Assembly (NCBI RefSeq): GCF_020360975.1
Contig: NW_025408669.1
Span: forward strand, 4,836,001-4,900,000
Reading direction: 5' to 3'
DNA from: Hirsutella rhossiliensis
Taxonomy: Eukaryota; Ascomycota; Sordariomycetes; Hypocreales; Ophiocordycipitaceae
DNA: 64,000 bases
How positions within the stretch are numbered: the stretch's first letter is position 1; every line of letters starts with the position of its first letter. Both the position numbers and the translations under genes were made by a program. Of this stretch, positions 53,199 through 62,088 are shown piece after piece. Below the pieces are notes generated by a model. The model had not been told where the DNA came from. It searched no databases and saw only the letters and a list, made by a program, of their open reading frames with translations.

Positions 53199-53756
53199 GC
53201 CCGTCTTCCCTCCCCGCGGTTTGTGCCGCCGCCTGTATATGTCTTGCTCCTCCCCTGTTCTCCGGCAAAGAACTGTACATGCCTTTGTATATTCTTCGTT
53301 TCTCTCTTCTACTGTGTCATATTCAGCTCAGCGTATATGATGGTATGGGTACGACGTCAACGATCCAACACATGGGCTATCTTCAGGGTTTCCTGTACAT
53401 ACTTTTCTCAAGGTCAGATATGCCTCCAACTTCTCCTTCCATGTCTACCAATCGAGCTTCAATGCGTACAACTCAACTTGCAACCACTGCCCTTCCCTAC
53501 GTAGGATCTGAGAACGTCTCAGGGCTGCGTGTCTAAAGACAGTGCAGCCCTGTGGGCCCACCGGGGATCATGGCAGGTAAACGAAAAGGGTTTATTATGT
53601 AGGCTCGTTCCGCCTCTCTGCGTCTAGCAATACCTGGTACACCTGCCGTGCAGACCTTCCGGCCCTTGGACGAGGTGGAGCGGCATACGAAAGAAAGACC
53701 AAGGAAGAGGAGCGGAGAGGTTCGGGTAGGGGCCTGCTGCAATGGGTAACCGATGC
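53199..53756. other. 3' intergenic region between convergent genes
   Basis: 3' UTRs of the carboxylesterase and aspartate aminotransferase genes; T-rich stretch 53280-53330. No other feature recognised. Confidence 0.55.
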
Positions 53757-55313
53757 TCACTGACTCTGCTCAACCACCTTCTTGATGGCCCGCGCCACGT
53801 GGTCAATGTTGCGGCTGTTCAAGCCCGCCATGCTGATGCGGCCATTCTTCGTCATGTAGATGTGGTACTCGTCCCGCAGCTTCTGCACCTGGGCCTCGGA
53901 CAGGCCTGTGAAGCTGAACATGCCGATCTGGTCCGTGATGTGGTTCCAGGTGCCGGGCGTGCCGAGGGACTCGAGCTTGGAGCGTAGCTCCTTGCGCATG
54001 CTGATGATGCGGCCCGACATGGTGCGCAGATTGTCCTCCCACTCGGCGAACAACTTGGCGTCGTTGAGGACGATGCTGGCGATGCGAGCCCCGTACAGCG
54101 GGGGGTTGGATATTTCGGATCGCTGGAGAATGGCGAGCTGGGATGCGATTCTCTGAATGGTCGTCGTGGCCTCGGGGCCGGCGCTCGTCACAAAGTGGAA
54201 GCATCCCGCGCGCTCGCCGTACAGGCCAAAGTTCTTTGCGAAGCTCTGGCAGACGAGGAGCTCGAAGCCCTGCTCGATAAAGTAGCGGATGGCGGCAGCG
54301 TCGCGAGCCAGGTCGCCGGAGGCAAAGCCCTGGTAGGCGCAGTCAAAGAAGGGAAAGTGCTTCTTCTGGCTCATGATGGTGGCCAACTCCTTCCACTGGT
54401 CCATAGTCGGGTCGACGCCCGTCGGGTTGTGGGCGCAGGGGTGAAGCAGGATGATGGAGCGCTCGGGGGCGTCGCGAATGGCCGCCTTCATGCCGTCAAA
54501 GTCGAGGCCGTTGGACTGCTTGGAGAAGTAGGGGTACTGGGCCGTCTTTAGGTTGACATTTCCAAAGATTTGGTTGTGGTTGGCCCAGGTGGGATTGGAC
54601 AGGTAGACCGTCCGGGTGCCCTTGTAGAACTTTGCGAGGAAAAGGGCTCCGAGGTGGACGGCCCCGGTGCCGGAGATGGTCTGGAGCGACGTGGTGCGCT
54701 TCTCCTTGAGGGCAGACGAGTCGGCCCCGAGAATCAGCTCGGCCGCCTTGGAGGTGAATTCGGGGAGGCCGGCGATCGGGGCATACTCGTGGTTGAGCTC
54801 CGGGTTCTTGCGGAGGATCTCGTCCGCCTGTCATGGGAGGCACGCGGGGTCAGCTCGGCCATGGCAGGAGAGTGCGAGGCAATCGTAAGGGAAGGGGGCC
54901 AAGGGAACGCCGGGATGGTACGAGGCAGCATCGAGACGGCGGCATCACAGGGAGGCTCCTCAAAGTGCAGGTTTCGCCCGGGTGGACGAGACGCAAATCA
55001 GTCTGTGGTGGCCTACCTTCTGGACAACTGGCAAGACCCAAGGCTTCGCATTGTCGCCGCGATAGGCTCCGATTCCCTATGAGCGTGAGCGTGAGTCAGT
55101 CCGAGCTCTGCAGAGGTGGCATACCAGGTCGACCTTGTCGGAGCTCGAGTCGGCCTTGAAGGCGCGGGCGAGGCCAAACAGGGCATCTTCGGGGGCTTGG
55201 GGCACGGCGTCGGCAGGGAAGCTGGTAACGGAAGCCATGGCGGGCGAGACGTGGTTTGCGATGTTGCCGAGACGCGCGAGGGAAGAAGAAGCTGGTGAAG
55301 GCGGAGGGGCCAT
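53757..55313 (-). CDS. Aspartate aminotransferase
   Basis: PLP enzyme exchanging amino groups between aspartate/oxaloacetate and glutamate/2-oxoglutarate. Exons on the minus strand are 55313-55125, 55076-55017 and 54827-53757 (introns 48 and 189 bp), 439 residues from the first Met. The 60-nt exon 2 encodes GIGAYRGDNAKPWVLPVVQK. The PLP lysine is Lys281 in CQSFAKNFGLYGERAG; LHPCAHNPTGVDPT is the coenzyme/substrate-contact block. Two starts are possible: MAPPPSPASSSLARLG (55313) and MASVTSFPADAVPQAPED (55238). The second matches cytosolic enzymes. The 25-residue extension of the first is acid-free with one or two Arg and could act as a weak mitochondrial signal. Confidence 0.95.
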
Positions 55314-56173
55314 GGTGGGATGGTAGAGGGATGGATAGTGGGGGGAAGGGGTAAGTTAGGGGAGGGGAGGGGCGGTGTCGGCGCGCTATGGGCCGCGTAC
55401 GAGGTGTACCGACGGTGCTAATAATAGGTGATTAGGAGCCTGCGCGTCAGTAATTCGACAGCGGTGGCTGGGTGCTGGAGAAAGGAAGACGTGGTTGGGA
55501 GAGCGCTGGAGACGACGAGACGTGCGCGGGGGATGCAGAATGCGGGGAGCTATCCGAGGTAGAGCGTCTTCGGCTGCTGTAGGTACCTTTGCCGGTGTTA
55601 GTGCGGATGCCGACCTCGGGCCTGATCCCTTAACTGGCAGTGCCACACCAGAGCAGCTCGGGCGTTGGCAGGCATGAAGAAGTCCAGTTTGCAGACTGCA
55701 GCGGACAATTACGAATAGTCGGTAGATAGGTAGAGAGAATGAAGGAGAGTCCCGCCTGCGAAGCGAATGCAATCGTCAAATGGTTCGGCCGTCTTGTCGT
55801 CCACTTATTCAACAGGACAACCCCCAACGCTGCCTTTGGGCTTCCCCCGGCAGAAGGCTATTGAGGAACAATGACAGTCGAAGCTCCGGCTCACGCCTTC
55901 CTCATGCCCTGCTTCGCCTCGCATATACTGTACATCTGTATTAGGTACTCTGCACAGGGTTCCTTCCAGCTTCAGCTTCCTCTCGTCCTCGCAAAGGGCA
56001 CGACGAAGGGGTAATCATGCCTCATGAGGCATCAAATGCGTACACAGTGGGCAGAGCACAGTCCCGAAAGCCCCGACAACCAGGCGAGCAGCAGAGGTTC
56101 ACTACCGGCTCTCCACGGTCAGCCTCAATGGCTCCTGCACACCCCGTCGCAGGCGATACCTGCTCTCCCGCAA
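55314..56173. other. Aspartate aminotransferase upstream region / syntaxin 3' flank
   Basis: About 860 bp with both neighbours on the minus strand. GGGGAGGGG-type purine runs (55340-55375) lie just upstream of the aminotransferase start. No gene recognised. Confidence 0.5.
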
Positions 56174-57350
56174 TCATATAAGCAAGTCCCAGATCACCAG
56201 AAAGGCGCATAGCCCGCTGGCCGCAAAGAACGTGTAGCGAGCCGCGCTGGGCCGCTGCGTGGCCTTTTTCAGCTGCTTGTTTCCGCCCCCGACGTTCTCG
56301 GTAGTCGAGAGCGAGTCGGTTACCAGCTGCTCAATGTGTGCAGACTGCGTCGCCAGGTTGTTCACCAACAGCGTCTGCAACTCGGAAATCTCGACAAGAG
56401 ACTTCTCCGCGGTCCTGCCATGTCTTGGTCAGCATCCTGCCCAACAGAGCTCTGATACAGCACGGTAGCGTACTTAACCTTGTCTAGCGTGCTTTCGTAG
56501 TGCTTTGTCATGTCCTGATTGCCCTCCTCAAACATTTGCACCTGCTCTTCGGTCAAGCCTTGCCACCCTGTCATCTGGTCGACTGCGTCGGATGTCGGCG
56601 CCACAGACGGCCGTGACTCGGCTGACGGGGGCGTAAAGGCGGCAAAATCGGTAGCGGAAGGGGGCAAGAAGCCGCGAGTCTTTTCCATTTCGCGCGTCAG
56701 CCTCGTCTCCATCATGTCTTGCTGCGTCCGGCAGCACAGCTCCAGCCTCTGCCGTAGAAACCAGAGCACCCCGTCTCGGTGCATATCGACCTGCCGAGCG
56801 CGAGCCTCGGCGGCTGCGTGGTCTGCTGATTTGTTGCTCGCTTTGCCGCCAGAAGCCCAGGAGCTGAGGGCACTTAACCCGCTGGCGTATTTCTTGCGGA
56901 TGATTGCAGCTTCCGTCTCGCGACGCAGCTGTTCGGCTTCGTCGAGGGCTCGGATGCCTGCATTGAGCTCGCGGATCATCTGCTTGGCGTTTGCGTCGAC
57001 ATCCTCGCGCTCGCGGTCCGTCAGAACCCGTGGCTGACCCTGGGCGGCGCGAGCATGCGACTTTCGAGGTTGCGCGGTCGAGAGGTAGGCCTGCCTGACA
57101 TCCCTCAGCTCGCTGTGTAGACGGGTGATGTGCGAGTTCTGTTGGGCGATGCGCCGTCAGAATACGGGCTGCAGATGGGAGCAATTTGGTGACCAACTAT
57201 GCGATATGCTTCTCGAAGGAAGCTCTCAAGGGCCTCGGTGTCCAGACCAGCTTTCCCCGCCGTCGTCGACGCGCCACGTTGGCCGAGGAGCGCATCGAAC
57301 TCGGGTGTCTTGTCGGCGGATGGCAAGATGGCGAAGGGTGCAAGCGCCAT
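56174..57350 (-). CDS. ufe1: Syntaxin-18 / Ufe1-type ER t-SNARE
   Basis: Tail-anchored Qa-SNARE for retrograde Golgi-to-ER fusion. Exons on the minus strand are 57350-57198, 57138-56474 and 56414-56174 (two 59-bp introns), 352 residues. The N-terminal syntaxin-18 domain includes ESFLREAYRI|NSHITRLHSELRDVRQAYLST, with the bar marking intron 1. The SNARE helix lies about 262-320 (EKSLVEISELQTLLVNNLAT, QSAHIEQLVTDSL), and a C-terminal membrane anchor is YTFFAASGLCAFLVIWDLLI (333-352). For intron 2 the donor GTACGC (phase 2) gives LDKVKTAEKSLVEIS; using GTTAAG a few bases earlier would break frame. Confidence 0.9.
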
Positions 57351-57733
57351 GGCGTGTCGACGTCTGGGAGGCTTAGCTTCTGGTCGAGAATGTCGGCGAG
57401 GACAAGTTCCGTCTGCGAGCCTGGGCTGGCAATGACGAAGTACCTGGCTTCGTATGGCCCTTTACATAAGCTTGCTGAGTCATGACGAAGCTCAGTGGCT
57501 CGTTCCCACGAGGACCGAGTACGTTCCCACTTTCACGCTTGATCGACTGGCCGGCCTCTCCCACCGAATATCCTGTGAGAGCAGGCGCTCACCGGGATTG
57601 CCGACACCTTTCGACCCCTTCTCGGGTAGGGCATGTGCGGGGCTAAACCCTCACAGCAGCTTCCGCCTTGGGTGAAGTGGTTGTGGACCAACTTGAGCTG
57701 ATGTACGGCGGCAGCTTTCAAAAGTCGTTGCGG

Positions 57734-58048
57734 ACGCTAAAATGACCCCTGTATAGAAAAAGCAAAACGTACTAAACTTCTCTAGCTCTCCGTCTACATA
57801 TTCCCTCTTAATACTAAGAAGGAGCGGCCGCAAAAAAATAGGCCTTAATAGAGCGAATTCCTTAGTATATAAATAGTTATTACTATCTCTTATAAAATAA
57901 AGACAAGTATCCGTATAGAGTATTATAACCTAGTAGTTAAAGAAGAATTATAGATAGAAAATAAGAAGTATATAAGAAGACGATTTAGTACTTACGTATT
58001 TACGTATTCTTTTCTTTTCTTTTTCTTTATAGGGGTAATTTTAGTGTC
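57734..58048. mobile_element. Candidate MITE, ~315 bp, with imperfect terminal inverted repeats
   Basis: The left end GACGCTAAAATGACCCCT (57734-57751) continues with GTATAGAAAAAG. On the other strand the right end reads GACACTAAAATTACCCCT then ATAAAGAAAAAG (58048 downward). About 26 of 30 bases match. The interior is strongly AT-rich (for example 57835-58010) and non-coding. A TA on each side of the AAAT...ATTT core (57739-57740 and 58041-58042) would fit Tc1/mariner-type TA target duplication, but the outer GAC also matches, so exact ends are uncertain. Confidence 0.7.
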
Positions 58049-58490
58049 AGCAACAACTATTGAAAGCTTCCTCCGTACTCCGTACAGATATTACTGTAGA
58101 CATCCCCGTCGTCGTGGATATCGCGGGATGTACGGAGAGAGTCCCGTCGATCGACAGCGGCCTATGCCGGGTTGTGGGCAGGATACTACGTTGTGTGCAG
58201 CAGGACCGGTTCTCGGCGATATACGAACACCAAGTACCTCCGCCATCTATCGCACGGTATTTCCCCGTCTCGCACAGCCGTCTCGATATACCTCTACAGT
58301 ACGCATGCACATGCAGGCCAGCCAAGCAAGGGTGAGCAAGGGTGAGCCGGTGCGGAGCCGTTAGGGCATCGGGACAGGACGCGGCCCCGCAGATACTGTA
58401 CGTACCTAGTTAGGGATAAAGTTTGTATACCAAGCTTCGCGCTCGGCAGAGCGTCTCCGAGTTCCGGCAGCAAGTATGTATGTACCTCCC

Positions 58491-58566
58491 CGGAGTACCT
58501 ACCTACCCACCCGGAGTACCTACCTACCCACCCGGAGTACCTACCCACTCGGAGTACCTACCCAGG
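58491..58566 (+). repeat. Minisatellite, 17/21-bp units
   Basis: Four units, each starting CGGAGTACCTAC: two of 21 bp (58491-58511, 58512-58532) and two of 17 bp (58533-58549, 58550-58566); the shorter lack one CTAC. Confidence 0.9.
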
Positions 58567-58984
58567 CTAAATTCAACGGCCTTCATCCCATCTCTCTAGT
58601 TTGTCTCCTTCTCTCAGCCTCGAAGCGGATGGACCAGTGGGATGGGGAAAGGGTGGAAAAACTCACTCCCGAAAAAGAAAAGGTTTCTCGACGCCGCCTC
58701 GGAACCTGACCGCGCACTTGCAGCCGAGCCACCGGTGGTCTGAACGCCGGCCGGAAGTCGTCCGAGCGCATGCTCAGCCGACGTGTTACGATGCGAGCCC
58801 GCCTCCCCTCTGAAGCCTCTATCCCCTCTCCAACGTGCCGAACCCCAGCACGGCGGTCAGCCGACTGGCCCGCCGTCCCTTAATAGCTCGACGACCCCTT
58901 CTTCCAATGAAGCCTGCAACGTGTAGAATCCGCCTGGCGCTATGATTCGTCTCGTCACCACCGGTACTAAGCAGCAGCAGCACG

Positions 58985-60637
58985 ATGGAGGATGACTTTC
59001 GAGGCCCGTCGACTCGGCAGTTGCAGCATCCTTGGGCCGTGACGCCGCCCGACCCCGACAGCCTCGAGGGTGGCAAGCTGAAGCCGCCTCACGACACGGC
59101 GTCGGCTGCATCCGCCCCTGCTGCTCTCCAAGACGCCGACGATGACGACGACGGAGATGCCTACAGCGCCTTCTCGCGCTCCACCAAGATGTGGGTGACG
59201 ACAATGGTCACCATCTCGAGCGTCATTTCCCCCATGACGGCAAACGTCTACTACCCCGCCCTCAACGCCGTCGCCGACAGCCTCAACGTGTCCATCTCCC
59301 TCATCAACCTGACCTTGACCACCTACATGATTCTCCAGGGCCTGTCGCCCACCATCTTCGGCGACTTTGGCGACATGGCCGGCCGCCGGCCCGCCTTCAT
59401 CGTCGCCTTTGCCATCTACCTGCTCGCCAACATTGGCCTGGCTCTGCAGCGCAACTACGCCGCCCTCATGGTGCTTCGTTGTCTGCAGTCGGCCGGCAGC
59501 AGCGGCACCCTCGCCCTCGGCTATGCCGTCATCGCCGACATTGCCTCGAGTGAGGAGCGCGGCGTCTACATGGGTCTCGTGAGCGCTGGCATCAACTTTG
59601 GCCCGGCCGTTGGCCCCATCCTGGGCGGCGTCCTGAGCCAGTATCTCGGCTGGCCATCCATCTTCTGGTTCTGTGCCATCTTCGTCTTCCTCTGGCTCGT
59701 CCCGTGGATTCTTTGCGTCCCCGAAACGTGCCGTGCTGTCGTCGGCAACGGCTCCGTGGCACCCCCCAAATGGAACATGACCCTCATCGACTTTGTCCGT
59801 TGCCGCGGCGTCAATCAGCGGCCCGAGTCTGAGCCCAAGGTGGAGCTGCGCATCCCCAACCCGTTGCGGACACTCTACGTCGTCTTCCGCAAAGAGGAGG
59901 GCTTAATCTTGCTCATCTCAGCCATCATATACCTCAACTTTATCCTCGTCTCCGCCACCTTATCTACGACGTTCAAGAACATTTACCAGTACAACGAGTT
60001 GGAAGTCGGCCTCTGCTATCTGCCTTATGGCATTGGCTGCTGTCTGGCAAGCCTGGTCCAGGGCTACATTGTCGACTGGAACTATCGCCGGATCGCAAGC
60101 AAGCTCGGGGTACCAGTCCACCGTAAACGGGGCGAGGCTCTCGTCGACTTTCCCGTGGAAACCGCTCGCATCCAGCTGGTGTATCCTGCCCTGGCAGTGG
60201 GCGCCGCGGCCCTCATTGGTTGGGGATGGGCCCTGCAAGCCGAGACCAACGTGGCGGCACCGCTGGTACTTTCCTTCATCATCGGCATGCTCGTTCCCAC
60301 CTCCTTCAGCGTCCTCAACACCCTCATTGTCGACCTCAACCCCCACGCCCCCGCCACGGCCGCGGCGGCCAACAATCTTGTGCGCTGTTCCTTTGGCGCC
60401 GTGGCAACGGCCGTCATTGATTACATGCTTGATGGCATGGGCCGAGGATGGTGTTTTACTTTTCTGGCACTTCTCATGGTGCTCTGTTTTGCTGGTTTGA
60501 GAGTCTTGGAGAAGCGCGGTCCGCAATGGAGGGCCGAAAGGGCCAGAAAGGCCGCCGGCGATGACAGCCGGACCGTGTCCCAGGAAAAGGGACATGCAAC
60601 GAAACAGACCAACGTTGACGAAACAAGCGAAGCATAG
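58985..60637 (+). CDS. MFS drug:H+ antiporter-1 type transporter
   Basis: Proton-coupled export of small molecules at the plasma membrane is the family role; substrate unknown. Single exon, 550 residues. The cytosolic N-terminus (about 1-68) is acidic (DADDDDDGD). Twelve predicted membrane segments follow, with the 2-3 loop motif A-like GDMAGRRPA (about 122-130) and the antiporter motif C-like region GPAVGPILGG (about 207-216). A long central loop (about 245-300) and a charged C-terminal tail are typical of the QDR/DTR1-like branch. No other cluster genes adjoin it. Confidence 0.9.
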   Translation: MEDDFRGPSTRQLQHPWAVTPPDPDSLEGGKLKPPHDTASAASAPAALQDADDDDDGDAYSAFSRSTKMWVTTMVTISSVISPMTANVYYPALNAVADSLNVSISLINLTLTTYMILQGLSPTIFGDFGDMAGRRPAFIVAFAIYLLANIGLALQRNYAALMVLRCLQSAGSSGTLALGYAVIADIASSEERGVYMGLVSAGINFGPAVGPILGGVLSQYLGWPSIFWFCAIFVFLWLVPWILCVPETCRAVVGNGSVAPPKWNMTLIDFVRCRGVNQRPESEPKVELRIPNPLRTLYVVFRKEEGLILLISAIIYLNFILVSATLSTTFKNIYQYNELEVGLCYLPYGIGCCLASLVQGYIVDWNYRRIASKLGVPVHRKRGEALVDFPVETARIQLVYPALAVGAAALIGWGWALQAETNVAAPLVLSFIIGMLVPTSFSVLNTLIVDLNPHAPATAAAANNLVRCSFGAVATAVIDYMLDGMGRGWCFTFLALLMVLCFAGLRVLEKRGPQWRAERARKAAGDDSRTVSQEKGHATKQTNVDETSEA

Positions 60638-60722
60638 CAACGGCGTTAAAAGGGCTGGGACTTGGTACCAAGCGACTTGTTTTCTTGCTCGTAGCCTCAT
60701 TTTGGTTCTAACACAGGCTTAA

Positions 60723-61400
60723 CTATAGTGCCGTTACCGTCCGATCTGCAGTTGCCCTCTGTGACTCCCACATCAACCAATCCGATCGTGTTGTCCTGTT
60801 GCCTCGAGTTTAGCGATTGCTCCGGGGATCCGAGGTGCGTAGGTACTCACGGTAAAAGGCCCATGGCATTGATCTTCCAAATGCCCACGGCCAATGCCAC
60901 GAGCTGCATGGCCACGTAGACGAGCTTTGTCTGCAACAACTTGGCTGTGTTGCCCTCGGTCTGGAACCTCTCGAAAGCCTGGTTGGTGCTCATCAAGCCC
61001 ACCAAGGGGTTCTTGAAAGCCATAAACACCATCATGATGCTGAAGATCTGTAGCGAGTTGCCCGACATGTACATCATAATGGCCGTCATGGGCAGCGACT
61101 TGACGGGGGCGAGTGCCACCTCCCACGCCTTTTTGAGCTTCAGCGTCTCCATTTCCTCCTGCGTTGGGGCCTTGCGCGACGGCGGTTTGCTGCCATCCTT
61201 TTTCTGATCCGGCAGACGTTAGCCAGGCTCAAGCAGGCCAGTTCAAGGCAGATGTTGCGCGAGCGTACCTTGGAGCTGGGCGTGCTGGCGGAGAAGCCCA
61301 GAGGGTCCGGGATGCCCGGCACCTTGCTGCGGGCGGGCGGCGGAGACTGAAGCTGTGCGGCCCAGGCGGGAACGGCAGGCTTCGATCCTGAGGACTCCAT
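60723..61400 (-). CDS. emc4: ER membrane protein complex subunit 4
   Basis: Subunit of the EMC insertase that places tail-anchored and multipass proteins in the ER membrane. Exons on the minus strand are 61400-61269, 61203-60851 and 60795-60723 (introns 65 and 55 bp), 185 residues. Core: KLKKAWEVALAPVKSLPM, then MTAIMMYMSGNSLQIFSIMM and FKNPLVGL, with membrane segments near 86-105 and 135-155. The 73-nt last exon adds TTRSDWLMWESQRATADRTV, which restores the conserved TTxSDWL C-terminus. Without it the frame stops right after NAMGLLP at the GTGAGT donor. Confidence 0.92.
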
Positions 61401-62088
61401 GGCGGGTCGTGCTTGCAGTTGTCGTCAAAGGCCGTGAGCGTGAGCGTGTTTGCGGGAGAAGTGTTTCCGGATAACGAGGCTTGGGGAACGAATGGTAGAC
61501 TAAGCCACACGTTGCTGTGGGTATACTTGAAAGGTACTTCATATACGGGGCCACCCGCGCCTTTCTTTAGTCCCCCGCGCGTACATCAATCATGCTGAAA
61601 TGCGACGGCTTACCTCATCGCTGTCGCGGCTCGCCCTCATGGTTGCCGGCGATGCCCAGATATCCTCAACTCCGCCCCATTTTCGACAACCTCGCAACAT
61701 TACCAACTTGACGCAGCTCGCCGACACGACCATCACTGCACCTCTGTCGACGACAAAGCAAGATACGAAACCACTCCAGCTCCGGAAACGGCAGACCACA
61801 CCGAGACGCGGAGCAGCTGCCCGCATAGTTGCTCCTCTTGACCTGTTCGACCCGACCCTCTCGCATGCGACGAGCCCCCGCCGAAAGAACAAAGCGCAAG
61901 ACACTGAAGCCTTGTTCTATGCAAATCAGGCCATATTCTTGATCGTGCGTCGAGCGCGCTGTTACAGGGTCCAAAGTTGACGCTGGGCTGTTGGGCCGCC
62001 ATCCATCACTCGCGCTCTGTTGCGCGGCGAGGATTCTGCACAAAAGAGAGGCCCTTCTGGTCGGGGCCTGAACACGAATACGACCAAA
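61401..62088. promoter_or_regulatory. Divergent promoter between EMC4 and the beta-adaptin gene
   Basis: 688 bp between start codons. No specific site or other gene recognised; a 104-176-codon frame set here lacks protein-like composition. Confidence 0.5.

Larger units (their letters stand above)
57351..58984. promoter_or_regulatory. Divergent intergenic region (syntaxin / MFS transporter) with two repeats
   Basis: About 1.6 kb. It holds the AT-rich inverted-repeat element at 57734-58048 and the minisatellite at 58491-58566, annotated separately. GGAGTACCT-type sequences recur between 58060 and 58560. No gene supported. Confidence 0.55.

Noticed and set aside
51473..60637. Secondary-metabolite cluster (carboxylesterase plus MFS transporter)
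   Set aside because: No backbone synthase or regulator; the genes between them are conserved housekeeping genes (aminotransferase, Ufe1).
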